Position numbers and translations under genes: made by a program. Below the pieces are notes generated by a model, which worked only from the letters and a program-made list of their open reading frames with translations, was not told where the DNA came from and made no database searches. Positions 23,424 to 36,137 of a stretch of DNA of 64,000 nucleotides are shown here, one piece after another. Within the stretch, counting starts at the first letter, position 1; every line of letters begins with the position of its first letter. The DNA is from Triglochin maritima (taxonomy: Eukaryota > Streptophyta > Magnoliopsida > Alismatales > Juncaginaceae). The DNA lies in contig OY821786.1 of NCBI GenBank assembly GCA_963682175.1, forward strand, positions 21,319,501 through 21,383,500, read 5' to 3'.

Positions 23424-24823
23424 ATGACCAGTCGTCAACCACATGAGGGCGACCCAGATTTTGGATTCACACTACCTTCTGGTCTAGAAGGTGGGGATCC
23501 ACAATCTCATCACCTGGTTCCCAAAGTTCCCATCCACCTTCACGATCGATGCTACCCAAGTCGTACTGCTCTACCTTTTTGCATCGTATTGCCAGAGGGG
23601 AATGGGAACAACTTTGAGGTTAAGCCTCAGTTTATCTCCATGCTCATCCACTTCACTGGGAAGGGTGACCCCTATATCTTTCACAGGGAATTGAGGAGGT
23701 CTATGCGATGTTCAAGCTGCAACAACTTAGCACAGAGTCCATCCACCTTAGGTTTGTTCCCTTTGCACTAAAGGATGATGCCAAGAAGTGGTTGTACAAC
23801 AACTAGGCAAATGTCTTTAGAACTTGGGATGAATTCCAATTTGCATTTCTTATGAAGTACTTACCAAATCATTAGACTCAAAAACTGAGGAACGAAATCA
23901 ATTTGTTTTATCAGCATGAGACCGAATCATTTCATGGATATATAGAGAGGTTCATGGAGCAACTATCCACATGCCCTCACCATGGCATCGAGTTGTGGTG
24001 CCTTTGTCAGATTATTTATGAGGATCTTCACATTCCATCCCAAACGCTCCTTGAGTCCATGTGTCAAGGAGAGTTCTTATAAAGGGATGAAAGGGAGACA
24101 TGAGCTTTCCTAGAAGACCTCGCTGAGAAAACCATGAAGTGGGAGAGTGTGATGGAACCACCACCATCATCTAGGAGAGGAGAGAGGATCACAAATGCAA
24201 ACTCGACTAGATCGGGTGCCACATTTGTTGTCGATACCACTACGACCACCGAGGCAAGCATAGCGGCCTTAATACGCCGCATGGATTCGATTAAGCTCCT
24301 AAACCAGCATAGTGTGTTACATGTGTTTGCATCTTGTCTAGTCCCCTATTATTTATGTGGTAGGATAGGTCATGTAGGAGGTGAGTGTGCATCCATTCCT
24401 TCTGAGATGGAACATGTCAATGCCATCTATGATAGATCCAAGAATGACCCATACTAATCATCATATAATCCTGGATGGAGGAACCACCCTAACTTTACAT
24501 GGAACCAAAACAATGTCCAGGGTGGTCCTTCAAACTTCTCCAGACCACCAAACCGACCACACCAACCTCCCATGCATTCACAATCCCTTCAGCCACCCCA
24601 AGCCCAGATCACCAACCCACTGGGTTTCCCAAATTCTAATAATATGGAAACCCAGTTTAATTCGCTTGAGAACTTGACTCGTGGACTTGAGAACTCAGTA
24701 ATTTTTTTATGTCATACATAAGTCAAGTCCTCACTACGAATCAGAAGATCTCTTGAGCTTCAGATGGGTCAATTGGCTCAGTCTGTACATGAGTGAGAAA
24801 GATGGACTCTACCTAGCCAACCT
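23424..24823 (+). pseudogene. gag: E4 Gag, multiply broken
   Basis: Capsid and nucleocapsid protein of the Athila element. ATG at 23424 (MTSRQPHEGD) is preceded by a serine/proline leader as in E3. Recognisable blocks are HDRCYPSRTALPFCIVLPEG, GDPYIF, PHHGIELWCLCQII and MKWESVMEPP. A base loss near 23690 shifts frame. Several former sense codons are stops, for example TAG in the KKWLYNN-QAN block near 23805. The zinc knuckle near 24345-24395 has lost its first cysteine (YLCGRIGHVGGEC, Tyr in place of Cys). A homologous intact layout is seen in E7. Confidence 0.8.
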
Positions 24824-25760
24824 GTGGCTAACGCCCGTGCTCAACATCACCCGAACATGCAAGTTCAAGACCACAGGGGGGGGGGGCAGGTGAACTGTGT
24901 GGAAGAACCTTTTGACCATGTCAACGCCATTGTGACCCTTAGGAATGGGAAGCAGGTCAATAACCACGTTTCCTTGCCACCACATTCTTCTGTGCCACCC
25001 CTCTGTGGGGACAGTAGGGACAAGGATCCCGATGTTGAGGAAGTTTCTCCGTCGGCTCCTAAGGAAGGCGAGTCAGTTTGCCAAGACTCGCCTTCCCCCT
25101 CTGAAGCACCAAGGAAAACCTACTTACCAAAAGCTCCTTATCCAAGTAGGTTAACAAAGAAGCATAGTGATTGTATTGACAAGATCCTGGAGGTCTTCAA
25201 AAAGGTTAATGTCAACATCCCATTGATAGACATGATCCAACAAGTACCCCCGTATGCAAAAAATTTAAAGGATCTATGCACCACTAAGAGGAAGACTAAT
25301 GTCCCTAACAAGGCATTCATGGCATCTAATGTGAGTTTGATACTATCGCACCCAATGTACTTGAAGTTGAAGGACCCAGGAAGTTCGACGATTTCATGCA
25401 TCATTGGAGACACTCGCATTAACAATGTCTTGATTTGGGGTCAGTGGTTAACCTCTTACTTGTTTCTGTGTATCAACAATTGAACCTGGGTGTGCTCACA
25501 CCCACGAGGACAACCCTCCAATTACCTGGTCGTTCAATCAAAGTCCCAAAAGGGGTCATTGAGGATGTTCTGATCAAGGTTGGTGATTTCATTTTACATG
25601 TTGACTTTGTCGTCCTTGACACTGAACCGGTTGCGCATACCCAATATCAGATTCCATTGATTTTGAGTAGGCCATTCCTAGCGACATCAAATGCTTTAAT
25701 TAATTGTCGCACAAGTCTCATGAACTTGATCGCGACATTTCATGTGTTCAACATGGCTAA
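24824..25760 (+). pseudogene. E4 protease region, frameshifted
   Basis: Aspartic protease that would cut the polyprotein. An open stretch (24824-25483) covers the VTLRNGKQV linker and VNVNIPLIDMIQQVPPYAKNL. The frame then shifts at the active-site block near 25435, so the LDLG aspartate motif is damaged (MGSVVNLL remains). LILSRPFLATSNALINCR follows. The catalytic Asp is not readable in frame, so this copy should be inactive. Confidence 0.75.
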
Positions 25761-26767
25761 GAGACCGAGTCCTTTTGATGACCCCATGGAAGTCAATCTT
25801 ATCTTGGACTTGGATGAGGAACTAGAAGAACACCCCCCGATTCATGACAAGTTTAACAAAGATCTATTTGAAAATAGTCATGAAGAGGACGGGGGCGAGT
25901 TGAGCAATGATGTGCATGCTATTAAGTACATGCGAGCTCCTTCTATCTTACATCTTGAGCTAGATATCACGTCTCGTCTTGAGGAGACACCCACAATTGA
26001 GCTTAAAGAGCTCCCTAAGGAACTGAAACACATTTTTCTTGGTCTCGAAAGGTCATTCCCGGTCACCCACCTTGGTCAAAGATTGAGCTTATTTCTAAGC
26101 TTCCGCCACCCACCTCAGCCAAAGAAATCCGGTCATTCCTTGGCCATGCGGTTTTTTACCGGCTTTTATTAAAGATTTCAGCAAGATAGTTCGCCCTTTG
26201 ACAAGTTTGCTTGCTAAATGCACATCTTTTGAGTTGACACCCGCGTGCATGGACGCATTTGAGTTTCTAAAGCGTGAGTTGACCTCCGCTCCTATTATTA
26301 AGGCACCGGTGTGGACTCTACCTTTCGAGCTGATGTGTGATGCATTTTATTATGTGATAGGAGCAGTGTTTGGTCAGAAAGTCAACAAATTGCCTCATGT
26401 GATATATTATGCAAGTCGTACTATCAATGATGCCCAACTCAACTACTCCGTTACTGAGAAAGAGTTCCTCGCGATCATATTTGCGTTGGAAAAAATTCGT
26501 CAGTACCTCATCGGATCGCACATCATCTACACTGATCACTCAGCTCTTCGCTACCTTTTGTCTAAAAAGGATGCGAAACCCCGTCCTTTTTGTTGGATCT
26601 TGTTGTTGCAAGAGTTCGACCATGAGATACGGGATAAGATGGGATGCGAGAACGTCATGGAAGATCACCTCTCTCCCATTCCAGTTGAGCTTTCATCGGA
26701 TCCACCGGTGAACGAGTTGTTCCCTGATGAGAAACTTATTGCAATAGCCTCACCCCGTATTTGCTGA
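25761..26767 (+). pseudogene. E4 pol: RT core deleted, RNase H retained
   Basis: The start of the RT polyprotein is visible (KELPKELKHIFLGLERSFPV, near 26000-26055). The next recognisable block is the RT C-terminal end ([12 protein letters not shown] in another frame, near 26137), so almost the whole RT palm, including the YVDD box, is missing. RNase H follows in an open frame (26198-26767), with [14 protein letters not shown] and [12 protein letters not shown] supplying the D-E-D catalytic residues. The tether near PRICADIV leads into integrase. Only RNase H is largely intact. Confidence 0.8.
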
Positions 26768-27063
26768 CATTGTGAACTATTTAGCAACCGGGGAGGTGCT
26801 GACTAATTTGACACAAAATGAGAAAGCCAAGTTCAAGTCATTAGTCAAGCGTCTCTATTGGAATGATCCCTACTTATTTTAGTATTGTGCCGATCAAATC
26901 ATAAGAACGTGCATTCCTAACGATGAGATTTAGAGCGTCTTGTCCTTTTTCCATAAGGAGGCGTGTGGTGAGCACTTCGGTGCCAAGAAATCCGCTGCCA
27001 AAGTGCTCCAATATGGCTTCTACAAGCCCACGTTGTTCCAAGATGCTTTTACATTTTGCAAAG
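26768..27063 (+). pseudogene. E4 integrase, N-terminal zinc domain (split by E5)
   Basis: Blocks [43 protein letters not shown] and the final FCKAC belong to the HHCC region of Athila integrases. Two stops interrupt it. The gene is cut by E5 at the TSD CATGC (27064-27068) and resumes at 35182. Confidence 0.75.
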
Positions 27064-27068
27064 CATGC

Positions 27069-28464
27069 TGATGGACATCATATCATGCATATATTTGTGT
27101 CTTATATCCTTTATTCTTAGCCTAAGAAATGCTACGTAACGAGTTTTATGTTTAAGTTTCAGGAATAAACATGTTTGAGAAGAACATACTCAAAGAGGAC
27201 TTAAAAGCAAGGAAAAGGACTGAATTGCAAGACTTATGGACTGAGATGCAAGAGAGAAGGACCCTAAATGTAAACCAAAAGGACCAATGAGCAAATCAAG
27301 AAGTTCCACACCATCATGAGGAGTATTTTGGCAATTGGATTCGGGTCACAAGGTACACAACCTATTACAGTGCATCAAACCTGAAGAAATCAAGCCAAAC
27401 AACCACACTCCAAAACACAACATGATCCAGATCTTATAGGACGCCAATTGGCAGTCTGTTTTGGTCCAGATGCGATAAACCTTTGTAGGGTCATGTATTA
27501 GAGTGTTTTATGTCTATGTTTTGTAGTGTATTAGTCCCATATCGGGGGATTGTCCTCGATAGCCTTTTTCTTTGACTATAAATAGAACTCCTCCTCCTTT
27601 TGTATTCACCCATTGCTTGGTGGCATTCTCTCTACTTGGAGTAAGCCTTGGAGCAAATCTCAAGGTGGAGAAGAATGCTACTTGCAATGTGAGTCATGTT
27701 ATAAATTTTTTAGTTTCTTTTAATATTGTCTTGTCTTTTAATTCTTCCATGATTGTTTAGTTTAATTTCCTTTCATTTAGCTTCTTTAAGATTTCTTGTT
27801 TGCTTAGTTTAATTGCCTTTCATTAGAATGTTTCGTTTTGTTAATGTAGTTTGCAGTGTAATGATTAGTGAGAAGTTACATTCCCCTTTGGGGGTGGAGT
27901 AGATGTCTATACATGTTATGTATATGGAATGAATGTTTAACATTGTTGTATGTGAGAATGTTAGTATGCTTGTTTGAATTAATGAGAACACTTAACTTGA
28001 TGGTTTCTGCTATAATGTTTCGGTACATTCCATGCTTGTTTAGGTTCTTAATAACAAACTTGCCATCCTCATATTAATCACATAGGTTAGTGCTTTGAAT
28101 GATAGGTCTTGCCATGAGGTACTTCTTATGCATTACAAACACTAACTACACTTGAGCTTATTGTATGCATTCATCGTCTCTTATTTCATGTGTACACACA
28201 CTCCACCCCTTAGGGGTTTTCCATTCCTGATTTATAGCCTCTTTTATTAGTCACTTAGTTTCATTTCTTCTCGCACTTTCATCATGTTTGTTGGTTAGTC
28301 GTGTAGTGTAGTTAGTCTAGTTTGTTTAATCAATCTTTTCTCCACCTTGTGTCCCACTCGCCTTGGAAGTAACCAAAGTCGACACACCTCCATGTGTATC
28401 GACCCGTTTTTGCCACTGGTTCAACGCGGTCGTGCACTTGCGGTTATTTTAAAACGTTCTATCA
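27069..28464 (+). repeat. E5 5' LTR
   Basis: The 1396-bp LTR starts TGATGGACATC and ends CGTTCTATCA. USE-like GTCCCATATCG (one mismatch) at 27534-27544, then TATAAATAG at 27577-27585, 32 bp apart. Confidence 0.88.
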
Positions 28465-28470
28465 AGTTTT

Positions 28471-28488
28471 TGGCTCCGTTACCGGCGA
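28471..28488 (+). other. E5 primer-binding site, degenerate
   Basis: TGGCTCCGTTACCGGCGA, three mismatches to the tRNA-Asp PBS, in the expected position six bases after the LTR. Confidence 0.75.
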
Positions 28489-29608
28489 GGTGCTCTATCC
28501 AGACTTTGGTTTGGACGATTCGAGTGGTTTTCAATTTTTGTTTGTAGTTTGAGTTTGTTTCAGGAGATTTAAAAGATCAAGAGACATCTCCAGGAGAAGC
28601 CGGGAGGAAAACAGGAGCAAACTGACCGCCAATCAGCGGTTCTTGACCGCCATTTGGCGGCCTGGTAAGCTCCAAATTATCTCTAAGTTTCTATGGTTGT
28701 TTTTACATTCACTAGGTCATCTGGGGGCTCAATTTGGAATGTGTTGACTTCTAGTTTGCCCCAAGATTAACAATCGAGTCCCTTTAATCAACTTGGACCT
28801 TAAAACTCAAAGCAAAAGAGTAGATTGATTGCCATCTAGGTCATGCATCATTAGTAGACCTTGCACGCACTCATCTTTCTTTTCTTTACATTATTCTTGT
28901 TGATTGTTGGCGTGAGGTACGTGCACCCATTCTCTCATTCATGCATGGTTAAAGCATGCATTAGTTAGTAAGGTGCATCGGGACAAGAGTGAGGTGAGCG
29001 TCTATTTGGAGAGTTAATTGCTAGATTAAGACTCAAAACACTACTAAGGAGGGGTTGTCCCATACAAGATAAGGTGGGGCATTTCATCACCCTTTCCTTT
29101 GCCACAAAAATCACTCTTAATCAAAGCCTTAATTCTAAAAGCGTGTAAACATTGACCCTAGGATATTGGACATACTAGGCGAGTGATATAGTTGAGACCG
29201 TCATGACCTGATCGATGTCGCTTGCCATGTCGACAGTAGGAGGTACTGGATCTCCGGATCAGGTATCACTTGTTGGGCATTGTGGTCTTCATTGTAGGGA
29301 GGTGAGGCGTGTCAAGACTAGTGACCTTGAAGTTAGGCATCATCTAGCCTAAGGATCTATAGCCATAAGTTGTTTGAGTCGTGCTTGCTGGATTAGGCTT
29401 CTACCTTGTCCCACTACCCACGCTAGCTCTAGGGATTTTCTTCCCTTCTCCTTTGAGTCATCTTCTTCTCACCTACTTCTACGTTCTAGTCTCCTCCCCT
29501 TTACACTCTCTGTTAACGTTTAGGGTCGAGTCAAGCACTTATTGCAAGCTTAGCCTCGTGGTGGTGAGAGTGGTCGACTCGAGAGTTTTTTTTTTGTTTT
29601 TTGTTGAG
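28489..29608 (+). other. E5 5' leader
   Basis: Non-coding leader shared with E3, E4, E6 and E7. Contains two imperfect GACCGCC..GGCGG palindromes (28623-28663) and splice-donor-like GTGAGGTACG (GT at 28917). No gene. Confidence 0.65.
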
Positions 29609-31111
29609 ATGGATGGTTACATGGGCGACCATCCATATCATTGTTGGGACCAGGACAATTCTCCATGGTACTCCAAACCCATGCATCTTGAGGTGCCTCA
29701 GAGAAACACCCCACATGGTTGGGACAAACTTAATTGTGTGACAGAGCAATCTTCAGATTGGGATAATATGAGAGAGGCACCGACTGCTAGACCACCATAT
29801 AGTTATGTCGGATCATATGTTGGTCAACAAACTGAGACATTACAACAATCTTTGGCCTCTTTCATGTGTACGGTAGTTGACATGAGTGCACCGGTGGCTC
29901 CAGTAGCCGTACGGTGTGACTGTTGTGGGTTGATTGGTCACGTTATCGGGGAATGTCCTTATGTTCCCCCAGAGCCTGAGTATGAACATACCTTTTACCA
30001 AAATGCTCAACGTGACCATTATGCAACCGCGTACAACTCGAGAGGGATGGATTCATGGGGAGACAATACTTATTCAAATTTTTATACATGATGCCCACCC
30101 CATTATCCTCCTCTCGAATACCCATATTCCTATCAGCCACCACTCATGACCAATCATTCTCACCCCATCAACTTCCAACCCAATAATTTCCTAAATTCTG
30201 ACTTGAGCCTCACAGTTAACCCCAAACTTGATTATTTAGAACAAACTCTCCAAACGTTCATGGAAACCACTCAAAATTTATTGAAGTCCAACTTGAATTC
30301 CTTGCAAACTATGGAAATGCAAGTGAGTCAAATGACGCAGCAATTACGTGAGTGTGAGGAGGGTAACTTTTCTTGTCAACATAAGGATTTATCTTCTAAT
30401 ATCGAACCACCACATCCACAAATTCAAAGTAAAATCTTTCAAAGTCAAACTCCTAGTCAGTCTGAGGGACTTGGGGTTTGAATTCACGATCACATGGTGG
30501 GGGATTCGATACAAATTGAGAATAACTTGGACCAGCTTAATTATGAGTCGGCATAGGATTGTGCATTATCTTTTTTTCTTGTGGCCCTTGAGCCACATTA
30601 TCTTCATGTTGTGCCTATTAAGGACTCACCTCTAGTGGAGCATGAGCTCCGTAGTACCCTTAATTTCAAATGACCTGATGAGAATTTGCTTCTCATAATT
30701 GTTCCTGAACATCTTGGAAATGATGTGACATCAAACAATTACATCGCCAATGAGGGTATTGGGAGTGCCTTAGAGGATACCTTGGGTAAGAGACCCACTT
30801 TGTGTTCGCCTGGTGAGTTGGACATGCATAACGAGGTTCTTGACCTCGTTCCGACCCAACAGCCTGTGGGTTGGAGAGTTTGGATTGACGATCATAACTT
30901 CATTACCGTAATGGGAGAAACTCTTTCTTCGTTGCCCCATATTTCCCAAACCCTTGAGAGGTTCAAGCTCTTTCAGTTTGATCCTTCGAATGAGACGCCT
31001 TTGCGTATAATTCATGAACATCTCCTTTCATCTTGTGCTCTTTGTGAGGGGGGGCCTAATATGAGTATTCTGGCCCCACGTGGTGTCATGTTCCCTTTCC
31101 AATTGCATTGA
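29609..31111 (+). pseudogene. E5 capsid-less ORF with zinc knuckle, decayed
   Basis: Homologue of the E6 ORF (42258-43748). ATG at 29609 (MDGYMGDHPYH) follows a T-rich stretch. The frame is open to a stop at 30090 after SNFYT, then recognisable at 30146-30481 (LEQTLQTFMETTQ, SQTPSQSEGLGV) and 30686-31111 (QPVGWRVWIDDHNF, SSCALCEGGP). The knuckle CDCCGLIGHVIGEC is intact. As in E6, the knuckle region follows the N-terminal leader directly, with no capsid between, and no protease follows. Function is unknown. Several stops make it non-functional. Confidence 0.75.
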
Positions 31112-32722
31112 CCCACTTTTGAGGTTCCCATTTGATGTCCGTTGACAAATGAAGATGAGAACTTATTTTTGTACATAGCTATATTAAAAAAAAATAGAAA
31201 TAAAATAAAAGACTTCATGAGCGAGCATTGATTGTTGTGGGCCCCAACCCTTGTGTACTTGGTTCCTATTTCTTTCACGTATTTGTATCCCTTCTTTAGC
31301 ATCTCACAGGTTTTGAGTGAATTTGGGTTTTTGTCCATCAACATAACCATGAACTTCCCTTTACGCTTCATGTTGGTGAGATCTTTTCTTTTTTTCTACA
31401 TAAATCCATGTAGTATCATGCTCAAATTCATTGAGGACAAGGCATGAAGTAGGTGTGGCGGGGTATTTTACGTGTGTACATAGTTGAGTCTTTTTCCTTT
31501 GATTTTGTTTTCTTTTGTGTGCATTGTTAGGGTCATGTTAGTGTGCTGCATTTAATATCGATATATTTGCTTGCCATGATCATTGGGTGATTTGTCTTCT
31601 TTTGCTTGCCTAGCGCTTTAAAAAAATTATTTATTTCAAAAAATCTTCATGTGTTTACGAAAGAAAATGTTTTGGTGGGTTTTGCGTGTGTTTAGCATGT
31701 GCAAAACTGTTGAGAGGTAAAGTAAAAAGAAAGCTCCCAAAATTGTCTTGAAGTTGATGCATTAGGATATCTAGTACAGTGGCTTTAAGACTTATCTAGA
31801 CGTTAGGATGCACCGCGCGCGGTATTCCCTCGGGGGGGGGGGGGGAGTAATGATAGGATTTCAGTACTCAAACAATTAAAGAAGTCCACCCTGAACCTAG
31901 TGAGTCAATAATTCGTGTCTGTTAATATAAGGAAGTTTATTATAGTCAAGGACCCTTTAACTCCTGTTGTGCGACATTAAGTGTAGGGGTTTTGGTTCAT
32001 GTGTAGATAAGAAAAAGGTGAGTAGGTGTTCACTTTTCTCGCACGACTCCTATAACTCGGGAAATTAGGTGTGAGGGAACTTTTTGTATGGTGCTTTCGA
32101 GTCATTTGACTTGGGATGCACCGACCGAACTCCTGTTACACAGGTGGTAGGGATTGCCTTATGTGGAGATGTGGGGAAAAGTGTACATGATAGTGTAAGT
32201 ACTCATAGGAAATGATGCACGAAACTCTCCCGTCGGAGAATTACTCACAAACTAGTATAAAAAAAGAAAAAAATTGTAATGCAAATAAGAACCTTAATGG
32301 ACTTTAAACTTTGTATCACTTGAGGATTTTAAGGTTGTCCATGTCTTTCACTTAAGTCCTCACTTAACTTGCACGACTGATTCATTAGGCTAGGTCTGTG
32401 GACTGGTTACATATATAGAGTTGGCCCGTAGGATTACCGTGTCAAATGATCGACAAAAATGAGTCCATCGAGTCGAGTTTCTTGATTGAATAATGCATCA
32501 ATGTTCGGATTTTGTGGGTATATCCGCTGAAAACCCTCAAGAGACAACACTCCTCCTCCTTGGCGACAAGGAGGTTTAACGGCTTGTTGCACGTGCTAAG
32601 TGAAACCATGATTCCTATGAAAGTGAGTTAGGATGTCCCTGTTTTACATATGCTTTTTCCTTTCTTTCTTTTCTCCTTCTTTGTTTTGCTCGGGACTAGC
32701 AAAAGTTATGTGTGGGGGTATT
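31112..32722 (+). other. E5 3' non-coding internal region and polypurine tract
   Basis: Non-coding block shared with E2, E3, E6 and E7. Includes CATTGAGGACAAGGCATG plus a G-rich run (31427-31465), ATATCGATATATTTG (31555), a homopolymer G tract (31838-31847), and the PPT GTGTGGGGGTATT ending at 32722. Confidence 0.7.
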
Positions 32723-33738
32723 TGATTGACAACATATCATGCATATATTTGTGTCTTTTATCCTTTATTCTTAGCCTAAGCAATGCTACGTAACGAGTTT
32801 TATGCTTAAGTTTCAGGAATAAACAAGATTGAGAAGAAGAGACTCAAAAAGGACTTAAAAGCAAGGAAAAAGATTGAATTGCAAGACTTAAGGACTGAGA
32901 TGCAAGAGAGAAGGATCCGGATGTAAACCAAAAGGACCAATGAGCAAATCAAGAAGCTCCATACCATCATGAGGAGTATTTGGCACTTAGATCCGGGCCT
33001 ACACATCAACAACCAAATCGGGTTCATCAAGCATCAAGAAATCAAGTTAGAAATGAGACACCAAAATCCAGACGCAATCAAAGATATTTGGACCGCCAAT
33101 TGGTGGTTCAAGACCACCAATCAGCGGTCCAGATGGCTTCAAATGATTCATGTCTTAGTCGGGTCGTGGATTATGTTGTTTTATGTCCATATATAGTATG
33201 CAATTAGTCCCATACCGGGGGATTGTCTCGGTTTACTTTTTTTCATGGCTATAAATAGAACCCTTACCCTTCCTCCTCATTTTTATTTACTACATGCTTA
33301 GTGGCCAATCCCTTTACTTAGAGTCAAGCCTTGAAGCAAACACTCAAGTAAGGAGATGTATTGTGAGTCTGAAATTAAATAAAATTTTCTTAGTTTATGT
33401 TGTCTATCTTATGTCACCTTGCATGCTTAGCTTAATTTCGTTTCATTAATCTTAGTATACTTAGTTAACATGTTTTCCTCTCTTAACATAATAAATAGCT
33501 TAGTGATTAGTGAGTAGTTCCATCCCCCTTTGTGGGGGTTGAGATGATGTACATAAATGTTGTGATGTTTGAATGTTTGATGAATTTTTGATTGTGTAGA
33601 CTTGCATGTTTGTATGTTCATTGGGGGTATTTTAATCTACATGTTGGGGGATTTTTGATGAGTTTTGCCATCAGATTTGGACACTTCCATGCTTAGTTTC
33701 CTCATGTTTATTGACTGAAATTTCCTGTTGGGTATGCT
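32723..33738 (+). repeat. E4-type LTR fragment inside E5
   Basis: Begins as a proper LTR after a PPT (TGATTGACAACATATC) and matches the E4 LTR subfamily (56919 onward), including the AATTGGTGG/ACCACCAAT palindromes (33094-33130). It stops at GGGTATGCT, where the sequence jumps back to the CTCGGGACTAGC block before a second PPT. The shared bases are TGCT (33735-33738). Confidence 0.75.
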
Positions 33739-33770
33739 CGGGACTAGCAAAAGTTATGTGTGGGGGTATT

Positions 33771-35176
33771 TGATTTACATCATATCATGCATCTATTTGT
33801 CTCTTTTATCCTTTATTCTTTGCCTAAGCAATGATATGTAACGAGTTTTATGTTTAAGTTTCAGGAATAAATAGGTTTGAGAAGAATAGACTCAAAAAGG
33901 ACTTAAAAGCAAGGAAAATGACTGAATTGCAAGACTTATGGACTGAGATGCAAGAGAGAAGGACCCCGAATGTAAACCAAAAGGACCAATGAGCAAATAA
34001 AGAAGTTCCACTCCATCATGAGGAGTATTTTGGCCATTGGATTCGGGTCGCAAGCTACACAACCGATTAGGGTGCATCAAACATGAAGAAATCAAGCCAA
34101 ACAACCACACTCAGAAATACAACCCAATCCATATCTTATAGGCTGCCAATTGGCGGTCTGTTTTGGTCCAGATCCGATAAAACTTTGTCGGGTCATGTAT
34201 TAGAGTGTTTTATGTCTATTTTTTGTAATGTATTAGTCCCATATCGGGGGATTGTCCTCGATAGCCTTTTTCTTTGATTACAAATAGAACTCATCCTCCT
34301 CCTTTTGTATTCACCCATTTCTTGGTGGCATTCTCTCTACTTGGAGTAAGCCTTGGAGCAAATCTCAAGGTGGAGAAGAATGCTACTTGCAATGTGAGTC
34401 ATGTTAATAAAATAATTTTTTTAGTTTCTTTTAATATTGTCTTGTCTTTTAATTCTTGCATGATTCTTTAGTTTAATTTCCTTTCATTTAGCTTCTTTAA
34501 GATTTCTTGTTTGCTTGGTTTAATTTCCTTTCATTAGAATGTTTCGTTTTGTTAAATGTTGTTTGTAGTGTAATGATTAGTGAGAAGTTGCATTCCCCTT
34601 TGCGGGGGGAGTAGATGTCTATACATGTTATGTATATGGAATGAATGTTAAACATTGTTGATGTGAGAAATGTTAGTATGCTTGTTTCAATTAATGAGAA
34701 TACTTAACTTGATGGTTTCTGCTATAATGTTTAGGTACATTCCATGCTTGTTTAGGTTCTTAATAATAAACTTGCCATCCTTATATTAATCACCTAAGTT
34801 AGTGCTTTGAATGATAGGTCTTGCCATGAGGTACTTCTTATGCATTCCAAACACTAACTACACTTGTGCTTATTGTATGCATTCATCACCTCTTATTTCA
34901 TGTGTACACACACTCCACCCCTTAGGGGTTTTCCATTCCTGATTTATAGCTTCTTCTATTAGTCACTTAGTTTCATTTCTTCTTGCAGTTTCATCTTGTT
35001 TGTTGGTTACTCGTGTAGTGTAGTTAGTCTAGTTTGTTTAATCAATCTTTTCTCCACCTTGTTTCCCACTCGCCTTCGAACTAACCAAAGTCGACACACC
35101 TCCATGTGTATCGACCCGTTTTTGACACCGCTTCAATGCGGCCATGCACTTGCGGTTATTTTAAAACGTTCTATCA
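33771..35176 (+). repeat. E5 3' LTR
   Basis: The 1406-bp LTR starts TGATTTACATC and ends CGTTCTATCA; partner of 27069-28464. USE-like GTCCCATATCG at 34236-34246. The TATA box is mutated (TACAAATAG). Confidence 0.85.
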
Positions 35177-35181
35177 CATGC

Positions 35182-36137
35182 GATAGGTATCAACGTGTGG
35201 GCCGCATTGGAAGACGTGATATGATGTTTGGGGAATTGACTTCATGGGCTCTATCCCCGTTTCCCATGGTCACACCAACATTCTGGTAGCGGTTGATTAT
35301 ATGTCGAAGTGGGTTGAAGCCATCCCCACTCGCACCAACTATCTCAAGGTTGTGATGAAATTTCTTAAAGAACACATCTTTGCGATGTTTGGGACACCTC
35401 AGTGTATCATAAGTGATCGGGGGACACAGTTTGTGGATCAATCCCTCGAAGCAGTGTTGAGGAAATATTCCATCACACAAAAGTTGGCCAAACCTTATCA
35501 TCCTCAAACAAGTGGCCAGGTGGAAATTTCCAACCATCAACTCAAGAAATATTTGGAGAAAACGGTTAATGCTACGAGGAAAGATTGTCTGGTTAAGCTT
35601 AATGATGCATTGTGGGCTTTCCGCATTGCATTTAAAACCGACCTTGGCATGTCCGCCTACCGGCTAGTTTATGGCAAAGCCTGCCATCTTCCGTTAGAGA
35701 TTGAGCACCGGGCATTATGGACAATCAAACATCTTAACATGAGTCTTGATGTTTTCAGTGCCAACCGTAAGGTGGACCTCAACGAGTTGGAGGAGTTGAG
35801 AAATGAAGCTTATGAGAATGCCAAGATCTGCAAGTCCCGCACCAAAATTTTCCACGACTGCTTGGTCCGGATCAAAACCTTCAGGGTGGGACAAGTGGTC
35901 TTGTTGTATAACTCTTGCCTCCACTTGTTTCTAGGGAAACTTCGGAGTCGTTGGTCTGGACCCTTTTTTGCTTTAACCATTTTCCCTCACGGGGTGGTTG
36001 AGATTCAAAACCCAAGTAACAACAACGTGTTCAAAGTTAATGGACACCGACTAAAATCGTACTTGGAGGGGACAACGGCAGAGGTCGAGGCGGAAGTTGT
36101 GTATTTACACGAACTTCCTGTAGATGTGATCACTTGA
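35182..36137 (+). pseudogene. E4 integrase catalytic core and C-terminus (split by E5)
   Basis: Enzyme that would join the DNA copy to the host genome. The first catalytic Asp is in VWGIDFMG (codon at 35238), the second in IISDRGTQF, and the Glu in SGQVEISNHQ exactly 35 residues later, giving an intact D,D-35-E set. The C-terminal part (YGKACHLPLEIEHRALW, LNELEELRNEAYENA, KLRSRWSGPF, FKVNGHRLKSYLEG) is characteristic of Athila integrases. The frame is open from 35221 to the stop at 36135. There is a short gap or frameshift near 35215 (a TGA precedes DVWGIDF), and the N-terminal zinc part is 8 kb upstream beyond E5. Confidence 0.88.

Larger units (their letters stand above)
27069..35176 (+). 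mobile_element. E5: non-autonomous Athila-like element inserted in E4 integrase
   Basis: The 8108-bp element has the TSD CATGC (27064-27068 and 35177-35181). It has a 5' LTR (27069-28464), PBS, leader, a decayed capsid-less ORF (29609-31111), 3' non-coding region, a foreign LTR fragment (32723-33738), then a second PPT and its own 3' LTR (33771-35176). No protease, RT or integrase. Confidence 0.88.

Noticed and set aside
35244..36137. Host gene or integrated plant pararetrovirus
   Set aside because: Athila integrase signature, flanked by the N-terminal part across E5; no movement-protein or caulimovirid motifs.
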